Below, in pieces: positions 20,399-28,429 of a stretch of 64,000 nucleotides of DNA (its first letter is position 1; every line of letters starts with the position of its first letter). The stretch is from JBLHZY01 sp047631555. GTDB lineage: Bacteria; Pseudomonadota; Alphaproteobacteria; Rhodobacterales; Rhodobacteraceae. The position numbers were made by a program, and so were the translations under genes. Below the pieces are notes generated by a model that had not been told where the DNA came from, did no database searches, and saw only the letters and a list, made by a program, of their open reading frames with translations. The stretch spans positions 124,001 through 188,000 of the forward strand of contig JBLHZY010000001.1 in NCBI GenBank assembly GCA_047631555.1, in the 5' to 3' direction.

Positions 20399-20833
20399 AT
20401 GAAACACATTTTCCCGCGCACCATCGCCTTACTTTTTGCAACCCTTTCGAGCCTATCCATCGCGGCGCCTGCGCACGCCGAAAACTTTACCACCGCGGCC
20501 GAAGTGCGCCCGATCCTTGCCGCGACCAAAGCCCAGTGGATCGCCGTGCGTCAATATGATGGCGCGGATTTGCTCTATTTTACCAATCTGTTGGCCTGGC
20601 GTTGCGGGCTTGAACGGATCGAATATGCGATTAACGGCGCACCTGCTGAGCTGCTCAATGCTGAGCCATGCCATGAGGGCGAGGCCGTTCCAAATGCGCT
20701 AAAGGTCGAGGATCAACTGCCCTACATCAGATTGCCCTTGGCGAGCTTGCAAAGCGTTGAGGTGATCATCACCTATGATGACGGCGCTTCCGAAACGGCC
20801 AGCTTTCAGCGCAAAGACATCGAAATCAACTAA
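20399..20833 (+). CDS. small secreted protein, unknown function
   Basis: This 144-residue protein has a clear Sec signal peptide (IALLFATLSSLSIAAPAHA, cleavage after residue ~27). The mature part is small and acidic with two Cys (WRCGLERIEY and AEPCHEG) that could form a disulfide, and ends in a beta-rich segment (SVEVIITYDDGASETASF). I do not recognise the family. It stands alone: divergent from the glycosyltransferase-like gene upstream and convergent with coxG downstream. Confidence 0.7.
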   Translation: MKHIFPRTIALLFATLSSLSIAAPAHAENFTTAAEVRPILAATKAQWIAVRQYDGADLLYFTNLLAWRCGLERIEYAINGAPAELLNAEPCHEGEAVPNALKVEDQLPYIRLPLASLQSVEVIITYDDGASETASFQRKDIEIN

Positions 20834-21019
20834 CGTTTTGGGCGCAAATTTCTTGCAGATATCGGGCGCTTCAAATGGGCGGCACGAGGGCCGCCCATGG
20901 AGAATTGGTTGGACGTCGTTTTCCAATCTGGAGTCGATTTGGAAAAGCCCAAAAGGGTCGTTAATGACCTGAGAGATTTTGCAAGTTGCGGATGACGTCC
21001 TAGGTATCAGCCCCTCGCT

Positions 21020-21469
21020 TCAAGCATCGACCGCATCAACGACTTCTCCAAACTTTTTGAAGAACTTCGCGGCGAGTTTTTTGGCAGTACTCTGGATCAA
21101 ACGGCTGCCGAGTTGGGCGAGTTTGCCGGTGATATCTGCTTTGGCGGTGTATTTGAGCGTTGTGATGCCGTCGACCTCTTCTAAGGTCACATCTGCGCCG
21201 CCTTTGGCATTGCCCGCAGCCCCGCCGTTGCCCTGTCCGGTGAGCGAGAATGCATTGGGCGCGCCGGAAGTATCGAGCACGACTTCGCCACCAAAACGCG
21301 CCTTCACCGGCCCGATTTTCAGCACGACTTTTGCCTCCAGCTCAGTATCGGAATGCTTGATCAATTCCTCGCATCCCGGAATGCACTGCTGCAAAATTTC
21401 CGGGTCATTCAAAGCCGCATAGACCTGTGCCATTGGGGCATTGATCGTGATCTCGTCGCTTAGTTCCAT
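21020..21469 (-). CDS. coxG: CO dehydrogenase accessory protein CoxG (SRPBCC fold)
   Basis: This 149-residue protein starts MELSDEITINAPMAQVYAALNDPEILQQCIPGCEELI, the typical N-terminus of CoxG-family SRPBCC proteins. It ends with a helical tail (LGSRLIQSTAKKLAAKFFKKFGE). CoxG helps anchor or assemble aerobic CO dehydrogenase at the membrane in Oligotropha. It is the last gene of the cox cluster here, directly after a 33-codon ORF. AAAGGAACG precedes the start. Confidence 0.88.
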   Translation of the reverse strand: MELSDEITINAPMAQVYAALNDPEILQQCIPGCEELIKHSDTELEAKVVLKIGPVKARFGGEVVLDTSGAPNAFSLTGQGNGGAAGNAKGGADVTLEEVDGITTLKYTAKADITGKLAQLGSRLIQSTAKKLAAKFFKKFGEVVDAVDA

Positions 21470-21481
21470 TGGTCGTTCCTT

Positions 21482-21583
21482 TTAACAGCATGGGTATTTG
21501 ATAGACGCCAAAATATCGGCCTGTTCTTTGGTCAGCGGGCGCGGTTTGATCCGCTTGAGCAGGCGCAAATATAGGCTTCTCAT
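21482..21583 (-). CDS. 33-residue ORF ending in Pro-Cys-Cys, between coxF and coxG
   Basis: The minus strand from ATG 21583 to TAA 21482 encodes 33 residues: a basic amphipathic start (MRSLYLRLLKRIKPR), then LTKEQADILASIKYPCC at the C-terminus. The composition is protein-like, with two adjacent Cys at the very end. It fills most of the gap between coxF (ends 21614) and coxG (starts 21469) on the operon strand. The ribosome-binding site is weak. I believe similar short CC-terminated ORFs occur near MoCu-hydroxylase genes, but this is from memory. It would be missed by length-limited gene finders. Confidence 0.55.
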   Translation of the reverse strand: MRSLYLRLLKRIKPRPLTKEQADILASIKYPCC

Positions 21584-21613
21584 AGGGATGTATTTTTGTG
21601 GATTTGGCGATTA

Positions 21614-22417
21614 TTAGGCATCTTCGCCTCGCTCATTGCGCAAATGACGGCGGCGTTTGGCGGTAAGTTGCGCGAGAATGGAGAGGGCAATTTCCTCCGG
21701 CGTGACAGCGCCAATAGCCAGCCCCGCAGGCGCCTGAACCTGCGATAGCGCGTCTTGCGATCTCCCCTCAGCGATCAGTTTTTCTGAGAGGGAGGCGAAC
21801 TTGCGCCGGCTTCCAACAAAGGCAACAAAGCTGGACTGTGCCGCGAGCGCGGCTTTGAGGCTGGCAAGATCCTCCTTGCCCTGCGTCGCGACGACAATCA
21901 TCCTGTCCGCGCCTTTTGAAAGGGAAGAGAGCGCCGCATCCGGCGCGCCGCTTCGGACGGCCCATTCAAACTGGGGCGCCAATTTCGCCAAGGCTTGCGC
22001 CACGGGCGAGGCGCCGAAAATGATCAGCTCGGGCAAAGGCAAGATGAGCTCGACGAAGATATCCATTGATCCCTTCGAGGGGCAGCCATTGCGGGCAAAA
22101 CGCACCCCATCAATATCATCGCCAGAGGCCACGCCTTTTTCCTCAAGCAAGTCTTGGGGCAACAACGAGACGAATTGCGGCTGGCCCTCGGCCATTGCGC
22201 GTTTGGTCGCTTTGGCCAAAGCGCCACGAACACAGCCGCCGCCGATCCAGCCCTGAAGGATCGCCCCTTCGGCATCCAGCAGCGCCTTTGCGCCCGGCTT
22301 GGCCGCCGTCGCCCCAACCGTGCGAAGCACAGTGGCAATGGCAAATGGCTCGCCGCTATCGCGCATTTTTTGCGCAAGCTGGGCAATGTCCGTATCGCTC
22401 AATTCGGCTGGGGTCAT
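21614..22417 (-). CDS. coxF: XdhC/CoxF-family maturation protein
   Basis: This 267-residue protein has the XdhC/CoxI plan: an N-terminal domain with EPFAIATVLRTVGATAAKPGAKALL and WIGGGCVRGALAKA, where the Cys is conserved. A Rossmann-type C-terminal part follows (ELIIFGASPVAQALAKLAPQF), ending with the family signature GLAIGAVTPEEIALSILAQL. XdhC proteins bind the molybdenum cofactor and deliver its mature form to the apo-enzyme. Its place after coxE matches coxF of Oligotropha. It overlaps coxE by four bases, indicating translational coupling. Confidence 0.85.
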   Translation of the reverse strand: MTPAELSDTDIAQLAQKMRDSGEPFAIATVLRTVGATAAKPGAKALLDAEGAILQGWIGGGCVRGALAKATKRAMAEGQPQFVSLLPQDLLEEKGVASGDDIDGVRFARNGCPSKGSMDIFVELILPLPELIIFGASPVAQALAKLAPQFEWAVRSGAPDAALSSLSKGADRMIVVATQGKEDLASLKAALAAQSSFVAFVGSRRKFASLSEKLIAEGRSQDALSQVQAPAGLAIGAVTPEEIALSILAQLTAKRRRHLRNERGEDA

Positions 22418-23595
22418 AATTTTGCCAATGCAGGTTCGAGGGCGGCCAGATCGGCCAGCGTGTTTGCCGCAGAAAACAGATCAAGATGGGGGAGGGCGGC
22501 GGCCATGCCCCGCGCCACGGGCTCATATCCGTCCCATCCTTTGAGCGGGTTTAGCCAGATGATTTTGCAGCCGCGCTTTTTGAGCGCCGCAAGGGCCTCT
22601 TCAAGAAGCTCGGGCGCATCCGTGTCATAGCCATCCGAGAGGATCACAACGACCGTACGCCCATCGACAAAGCGGCGCGCATAGCTGCGCGAGAATTGCA
22701 TCAAGGAGGCGCCGATTTTTGACCCGCCCCCAAACCCATCCGCGAGAACAGACATCCGCCCCATGGCCCGGATCGCATCCTTGTCGCGCAGCCCATCCGA
22801 AATACGCACAAGGCGCGTGTGAAACAGATAGGCATCGGCAGCATCATCGGATCGCATCAATCCTGCGATAAACGCCAGAAAAACCTGCGCATAAACGGTC
22901 ATCGAGCCCGAGACATCGCATAGGGCAACGATTTTCATCGGCCTGTCTGGGCGCTGCTTTTTGGGCAAGCGAAGCGGCTCGCCGCCGGTCGATAAGCTCT
23001 GGCGGATCAGCTTGCGAAAATGGATTTGATCGCCTTTGCGCGCGGCCTTGCGCCGCCGCGAGCGCTTGTCTCTTAGGGCAGCACCCAGCCTTTGGGCGAT
23101 TTTTTCTGCTTCGGCGATATCCTCGGGCTGGACCAGATCGCGCAGGTCTTTATTCATCTTTGCCTGTACAAGGCTTGCGACCAATTTGCCCTCGCCATCC
23201 CCCTCGGCATGGGCATCGTCCGCATCCGGTGTGGTGGGCGCGCCGGCCCCGGCGGCGGCGTCTTGGCCCTTTGCCCGATTTGCGGTGTGAACGCTTTCAA
23301 ACCCCTGAGCTTGCACAGCAATTGTCTTCTCGCGCACGCGCCCGCCGTTCATCCAGAAGGCTTCGAACAGATCGTCAAACCGTTCGGCATCCTCAACGCA
23401 ACCGGTGCAAACAGCCCGCAGCGCCCGGCGCGCCTCGTTGGGATCGCTGGCTTTAATCTGGGTGAGGGCCGAAAGCGCGGTTTGGGCCTCCCTGACGCCG
23501 AGGCGCAGGCCGTTATCGCGCAAATGGGCCATGAAACCGGCCATCCGCGCGGAGGCTCCGGGATCGCGCGCGGCAAATTTGGTGACCTGGCTCAT
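22414..23595 (-). CDS. coxE: CoxE-family von Willebrand factor A protein
   Basis: This 393-residue protein has a vWA domain in its second half with a MIDAS motif DVSGSM (~residue 222) and later DGYDTD. The N-terminal part is helical with a basic stretch (KRSRRRKAARKGD). CoxE works with the AAA+ ATPase CoxD in building the copper/sulfur-molybdenum active site of CO dehydrogenase. Four-base overlaps with coxD upstream and coxF downstream show a tightly coupled set. Confidence 0.88.
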   Translation of the reverse strand: MSQVTKFAARDPGASARMAGFMAHLRDNGLRLGVREAQTALSALTQIKASDPNEARRALRAVCTGCVEDAERFDDLFEAFWMNGGRVREKTIAVQAQGFESVHTANRAKGQDAAAGAGAPTTPDADDAHAEGDGEGKLVASLVQAKMNKDLRDLVQPEDIAEAEKIAQRLGAALRDKRSRRRKAARKGDQIHFRKLIRQSLSTGGEPLRLPKKQRPDRPMKIVALCDVSGSMTVYAQVFLAFIAGLMRSDDAADAYLFHTRLVRISDGLRDKDAIRAMGRMSVLADGFGGGSKIGASLMQFSRSYARRFVDGRTVVVILSDGYDTDAPELLEEALAALKKRGCKIIWLNPLKGWDGYEPVARGMAAALPHLDLFSAANTLADLAALEPALAKL

Positions 23596-24470
23596 GCCGC
23601 TTTTCCCGCGAGGCGCTGCGCGATTTCGGTGGTGATATTGCTGCGATCCGATTGGGTTTTGAGCAGGGTTGCCAAGCTTGCTTGCAGCACCACAGGATCA
23701 TCGGTCAGATCATTGATGCCAAGGCCCATCAAGGCAGCAGCGAAATCCAGCATCTCGGCAATGCCGGGCGTTTTCTCCAGATCTTCTTTGCGCAAGGATT
23801 GCACAAACCCAATGATCTGCCCGGCCAGCGCCGCCTCTACTTCGGGGCAGCGGGCCTTTAGGATTGCCATTTCTGTATGTCGATCAGGGTAAGTGATATG
23901 GGCATAGAGGCAACGGCGGCGCAATGCGTCGCTCAGATCGCGCGTGCCATTGGCCGTTAGAATAACGATCGGGCGGCTGACCGCTTTGATCGTCCCAAGC
24001 TCGGGCACGGTGACCTGAAATTCCGATAGGATTTCCAGCAGATAGGCCTCAAATTCCTCGTCAGCGCGATCAATCTCGTCAATCAGCAAAACGGGGGGCG
24101 TGTCTTGGCGAATGGCCTTTAACAAGGGGCGCTCAAGCAAGAATTCTTCCGAGAATATTCGCTCCTCGACGCTGCGCCCGGTTTGGCCATCCTCAGAGGC
24201 GGCGCGAATGGACAGGAGCTGGCGCTGATAATTCCACTCATAGATCGATTGCGCCGCATCAAGCCCTTCATAGCATTGCAGGCGGATCAGCTGGGTATCC
24301 TTGACCTCCGCCAGCACCCGCGCCAGATCGGTTTTGCCGACGCCAGCCGCGCCCTCAAGCAGCAAGGGGCGCCCAAGCGCCAAGGCCAAATGCACAGCCA
24401 TCGCCAGATCATCATCCGCGACATAGCCCTTATCCGCCAAAGCGGTTTGTAATGCGGTCCAGTTCATCAT
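23592..24470 (-). CDS. coxD: MoxR-type AAA+ ATPase CoxD
   Basis: From the ATG at 24470 the protein has 292 residues with Walker A GAAGVGKTDLAR (~residue 42), Walker B LLIDEIDRADEEFEA, and sensor ILTANGTRDLSDALRRRC. This is a MoxR-family ATPase. In Oligotropha CoxD is needed to insert sulfur and copper into the CO dehydrogenase active site. The long frame starts at 24500, but the extra residues MRAAHHQSGK are unlike the family. It follows coxL by 48 bases and overlaps coxE by four. Confidence 0.9.
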   Translation of the reverse strand: MMNWTALQTALADKGYVADDDLAMAVHLALALGRPLLLEGAAGVGKTDLARVLAEVKDTQLIRLQCYEGLDAAQSIYEWNYQRQLLSIRAASEDGQTGRSVEERIFSEEFLLERPLLKAIRQDTPPVLLIDEIDRADEEFEAYLLEILSEFQVTVPELGTIKAVSRPIVILTANGTRDLSDALRRRCLYAHITYPDRHTEMAILKARCPEVEAALAGQIIGFVQSLRKEDLEKTPGIAEMLDFAAALMGLGINDLTDDPVVLQASLATLLKTQSDRSNITTEIAQRLAGKAA

Positions 24471-24518
24471 TTTACCCGATTGGTGGTGGGCGGCTCGCAA
24501 AAGCCGCCCAAGGTTGCC

Positions 24519-26936
24519 TTACTCATGCAGCCCGAGCTTGTTGGCCGTCTGCCAAATGCGCCAGTGATCGTGGGGCATATTGGTATGGCGGTTGCCAAAC
24601 GGGCGGAACGCATCCTGCACCGCATTGGAGAAGCACGGAACACCGCCCACATGCGGGCTTTCGCCCACACCCTTTGCGCCGATCGGGTGATGCGGGCTTG
24701 GGGTTACGGTGAAATCGGTTTCGTAGTTTGGCACTTCCCAAGCCGTCGGCAGGAAGAAATCCATCAACGTTCCGGTTTTGCAATTGCCCAGCTCGTCGTA
24801 AGCAATCTCTTGCCCCAAAGCGACGGCAAGCGCCTCGGTCAGGCCGCCATGAACTTGGCCTTCAATGATCATCGGATTGATCCGCGTGCCGCAATCATCC
24901 AGCGCATAAAAGCGGCGGATTTCCGGAACACCCGTATCAACGTCAATGTCCATCACACAGACATAAGCGCCAAAAGGATAGGTCATATTGGGCGGATCGT
25001 AGTAGCTAACAGCCTCAAGCCCCGGCTCTAGCCCCGGAATGGCCTGATTATAGGCCGCATAGGCGATTTCTTTCATCGTCTTGAACTTTTCCGGTGCCCC
25101 TTTGACGACGAAACGATCAATATCAAACTCGACATCATCATCGTGAACCTCCAGCAGATAGGCCGCGATCATCTGTGCCTTGGCGCGGATTTTGCGCCCG
25201 GCCATGGCGGTGGCGGCGCCGGCAACTGGGGTCGAGCGCGAGCCATAGGTTCCCAAGCCGTAAGGGGCGGTATCGGTATCGCCTTCTTCGATGGTGATGC
25301 TATCGGCCGATATCCCAATCTCGCTGGCAAGGATTTGCGCAAAAGTAGTCGCGTGTCCTTGGCCCTGCGAGATCGTCCCCAAACGGGCAATCGCAGAGCC
25401 GGTTGGGTGAATACGGATTTCGCAACTGTCAAACATGCCCATCCCAAGGATATCGCAGTTTTTCACCGGCCCAGCCCCAACGATTTCGGTGAAAAAGCTC
25501 AGCCCGATGCCCATCAATGTGCGGGTTTCGCCGCGCTTGAAAGCCTCAACGCGCTCGGCCTGCTCTTTGCGCAAGCCCTCGTAATCAACCGTCTTGAGCG
25601 CCTTATCCCAAGCCGTGTGATAATCGCCGCTGTCATATTCCCAGCCCAAGGCCGATTGGTAGGGGAACTGCTCTTTTTTGATGAAGTTGATCCGGCGCAG
25701 CTCGGCTGCATCCATATTTAGCTCAATCGCCAAAACCTCGATCATCCGCTCGATGAAATAAACCGCCTCCGTCACACGGAACGAGCAGCGATAAGAGACG
25801 CCGCCCGGCGCTTTGTTGGTATAGGCGCCATCTACGGCCAGATAGGCCGTCGGAATATCGTAAGACCCGGTGCAGATATTCATGAAACCGGCGGGGAATT
25901 TGGTTGGATCGGCGCAGGCATCAAAGCCGCCGTGATCCGCCGTTACATGGCAATGCAGCCCGGTGATTTTGCCTTCTTTGGTGGCGGCGATTTTGCCGGT
26001 CATCCAGTAGTCGCGCGCAAAAGCCGTCGACATCAGATTTTCCATCCGATCCTCGACCCATTTCACCGGCTGGCCAGTGACGATGGAGGCCACGATAGAG
26101 CAAACGTAGCCGGGATAAACGCCGACCTTATTGCCAAAGCCGCCGCCGATATCGGGCGAGACAACGCGAATGTTGTGCTCTTCGATCCCCGACAAAAGCG
26201 AGGCAACCGTGCGCACAACATGCGGCGCTTGGAAGGTTCCCCAAAGGGTCAGCTTGCCGTTGACTTTATCCATCGAGGCAACGGAGCCACATGTTTCAAG
26301 CGGGCAGGGGTGCGTGCGGTGGTAATACATCGATTCCGTGGCAACAACGTCGGCCTCTTCCAGCACTTGGTTGGTGCCGGCCTCATCGCCTTGTTCCCAT
26401 GTAAAGATGTGATTGTGATGCTTGCGGGGGCCGTGCGCGCCAACAGTTTGGCCCGCGAGATCTTCGCGCAGCACCACATCCGATTGAAGCGATTCAAACG
26501 GATCGGTGATAACCTGCAGCTCTTCGTATTCAACCTCAACCAGCTCAACAGCATCCGCCGCGATATAGCGATCATTGGCCACAACAAAGGCGACTTCCTG
26601 CCCTTGGAACAGCACTTTGCCATCGGCCAGAACCATCTGTTTATCGCCTGCCAGGGTTGGCATCCAATGCAAGTTCAGCGGGGCCAAATCCTCGGCCGTC
26701 AAAACTGCGACAACGCCGGGCAAAGCCAATGCGGCCTCTTTATTGATGGAGAGAACGCGGGCGTGGGCATAGGGCGAGCGGACGAAATCACCGTGCAACA
26801 TGCCGGGCAATTTGATGTCATCGACATAGTTGCCTTTGCCTTGAGTAAAGCGGGCGTCTTCCACGCGCTTTCGCGAACAGCCCAAGCCTTTTAGATTTGC
26901 GGAACGTTCTTCGCGATCTGGGGTCAAATCATTCAT
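24519..26936 (-). CDS. coxL: aerobic carbon monoxide dehydrogenase large subunit (form I type)
   Basis: This 805-residue molybdopterin subunit has the loop GVSYRCSFRVTEA, with the copper-ligand Cys at residue 384. The CSFR core distinguishes form I (true CO-oxidising) CoxL from form II, which has GAGR. The only change from the usual AYRCSFR is Ser for the first Ala. The active-site Glu motif GVGES is present near the C-terminus. The protein oxidises CO to CO2 with water at a Cu–S–Mo centre, passing electrons to the CoxS clusters and CoxM flavin. It overlaps coxS by four bases. Confidence 0.95.
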   Translation of the reverse strand: MNDLTPDREERSANLKGLGCSRKRVEDARFTQGKGNYVDDIKLPGMLHGDFVRSPYAHARVLSINKEAALALPGVVAVLTAEDLAPLNLHWMPTLAGDKQMVLADGKVLFQGQEVAFVVANDRYIAADAVELVEVEYEELQVITDPFESLQSDVVLREDLAGQTVGAHGPRKHHNHIFTWEQGDEAGTNQVLEEADVVATESMYYHRTHPCPLETCGSVASMDKVNGKLTLWGTFQAPHVVRTVASLLSGIEEHNIRVVSPDIGGGFGNKVGVYPGYVCSIVASIVTGQPVKWVEDRMENLMSTAFARDYWMTGKIAATKEGKITGLHCHVTADHGGFDACADPTKFPAGFMNICTGSYDIPTAYLAVDGAYTNKAPGGVSYRCSFRVTEAVYFIERMIEVLAIELNMDAAELRRINFIKKEQFPYQSALGWEYDSGDYHTAWDKALKTVDYEGLRKEQAERVEAFKRGETRTLMGIGLSFFTEIVGAGPVKNCDILGMGMFDSCEIRIHPTGSAIARLGTISQGQGHATTFAQILASEIGISADSITIEEGDTDTAPYGLGTYGSRSTPVAGAATAMAGRKIRAKAQMIAAYLLEVHDDDVEFDIDRFVVKGAPEKFKTMKEIAYAAYNQAIPGLEPGLEAVSYYDPPNMTYPFGAYVCVMDIDVDTGVPEIRRFYALDDCGTRINPMIIEGQVHGGLTEALAVALGQEIAYDELGNCKTGTLMDFFLPTAWEVPNYETDFTVTPSPHHPIGAKGVGESPHVGGVPCFSNAVQDAFRPFGNRHTNMPHDHWRIWQTANKLGLHE

Positions 26937-27427
26937 TGTGCAGCCTCCTTGGCGGCGTTCATCTCACTTGCCGCAGCAAGGATAGATTTCACGATGTTCT
27001 GATAACCGGTGCAGCGGCAGATATTGCCCGCCATCCCAAAGCGCACTTCTTCTTCATTTGGCGTTGGGTTTTCTTCCAGCAATTTGGCGGCGCGGGTGAT
27101 CATGCCGGGGGTGCAAAATCCGCACTGAAGCCCGTGATGCTCGCGAAAGCTCTCTTGCAAGACATGCAGCGCATCCGGCTGGCCGATGCCCTCAATGGTG
27201 GTGATTTCGGCGCCGTTGGCTTGGGCGACAAACATCGTGCAGGATTTGACCGATTTGCCATTGAGCGTCACCGTGCAGGCCCCGCAATGGGAGGTATCAC
27301 AGCCAACATGCGGGCCGGTGATATTCAGCTTCTCGCGCAGGGCATAAATCAGCAATTCGCGCGGCTCAGCGAGAAATTCTTTATCCTCGCCATTGACGTT
27401 GAGTTTGATGTGCATTTTTTCTGTCAT
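26933..27427 (-). CDS. coxS: CO dehydrogenase small iron–sulfur subunit
   Basis: This 164-residue protein carries two [2Fe-2S] motifs: an N-terminal plant-ferredoxin type (CDTSHCGACTVTLNG, then C near residue 80) and a C-terminal CGFCTPG with CRCTGYQ. This is the typical small subunit of molybdenum hydroxylases and carries electrons from the molybdenum centre to the flavin. Its length and the order M-S-L match CO dehydrogenase operons. It lies 11 bases after coxM. Confidence 0.95.
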   Translation of the reverse strand: MTEKMHIKLNVNGEDKEFLAEPRELLIYALREKLNITGPHVGCDTSHCGACTVTLNGKSVKSCTMFVAQANGAEITTIEGIGQPDALHVLQESFREHHGLQCGFCTPGMITRAAKLLEENPTPNEEEVRFGMAGNICRCTGYQNIVKSILAAASEMNAAKEAAQ

Positions 27428-27438
27428 GTTCTTAATTC

Positions 27439-28293
27439 CTATGCCCGCTCAAAAGCGCGCGCGATGGCGCGGCTGAGGATCACACCGGCCACATGACGCT
27501 TGAAAGCGACGGGGCCTCGGTTGTCTTCGGATGGATCGATATCGCCAAGCATCGCGGCAACGGCGGCCTTGATCGCGGCGGCATCACAAGCGGTGCCAAC
27601 AAGCGCATCGCCTGCGGCTTGCGACCAAACCGGCACATCGCTCAAGTTGGTCATTGCGATAGAGGCGGCGCTAACCTTGCCACCTGCCGCAGTGATCTGA
27701 ACGGCCGCAGCGGCTGTCGCGTAATCGCCGATTTTGCGCTTTTGCTTTTCATAGGCATAGCCGCCCTGAGGCGCGGCAAAGCTGATAGAGACGAGAACTT
27801 CGTCGTCTTCGCGCTCGGTCATATAGGCGGATTCGTAATAGTCGCGCGCCGCAACACTGCGCGTGCCATCGGGCCCGATCAGCTCGATCTGCGCATCAAG
27901 ACATTGCATCAATCCGGGCATATCATTGCCGGGATCGCCATTGGCGACATTGCCGCCAATCGTGCCCATATAGCGCACCTGTGGATCGGCGATTTGCAGG
28001 GCCGCTTCGCGCAAAATTGGCGCCGCCTTGGTGAGGCCTTCGTGATTGATCAGCTCATGCTGCGTGACCATCGCGCCAAGCGTGATCCGCCCGCCGTCGA
28101 TGGCAATGCCATTCAATCCCCCTACATCCTGTAGATCGATCAGATGCGGCACATCAGCCATCCGAAGCTTCATCATGGGTATGAGACTGTGGCCGCCCGC
28201 CATCACACGGGCATCATCCCCGTGCTCCTGCAATAGGGCAATCACGTCTGTCATCTTTGTCGGTCGATGATAATCGAACGCTGCTGGTATCAT
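27439..28293 (-). CDS. coxM: CO dehydrogenase medium FAD-binding subunit
   Basis: This 284-residue protein contains the two FAD pyrophosphate motifs of the family: AGGHSLIPMMKLR near residue 32 and TIGGNVANGDPGND near residue 110. CoxM passes electrons from the iron–sulfur subunit to the quinone pool. It is the first structural gene of the operon. A good GGGAGGA lies before the ATG at 28293, and 136 bases separate it from coxC. That gap carries direct repeats that may be regulator sites. Confidence 0.95.
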   Translation of the reverse strand: MIPAAFDYHRPTKMTDVIALLQEHGDDARVMAGGHSLIPMMKLRMADVPHLIDLQDVGGLNGIAIDGGRITLGAMVTQHELINHEGLTKAAPILREAALQIADPQVRYMGTIGGNVANGDPGNDMPGLMQCLDAQIELIGPDGTRSVAARDYYESAYMTEREDDEVLVSISFAAPQGGYAYEKQKRKIGDYATAAAAVQITAAGGKVSAASIAMTNLSDVPVWSQAAGDALVGTACDAAAIKAAVAAMLGDIDPSEDNRGPVAFKRHVAGVILSRAIARAFERA

Positions 28294-28390
28294 TGTTGGT
28301 CCTCCCTGCCGTTTGTTTTGGCTTGGCGGACAGCTAAGGATAGAGCGCGAGACTATGACTATCGAATTTCAATGAATGGAGAGTTTCTCT

Positions 28391-28418
28391 GCACGAAATG
28401 CGAAAGAGCGCGCACGAA
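28391..28418 (-). promoter_or_regulatory. direct repeat with 21-bp period upstream of coxM, candidate LytTR site
   Basis: On the minus strand TTCGTGC occurs at 28418–28412 and again at 28397–28391, exactly 21 bases apart. LytTR-domain regulators bind paired direct repeats spaced by about two helix turns. The neighbouring coxC encodes such a domain, and the repeats lie about 100 bases upstream of coxM. No σ70-like −35/−10 pair is obvious downstream, consistent with an activator-dependent promoter. Confidence 0.45.
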
Positions 28419-28429
28419 GCGCGAGTGGC

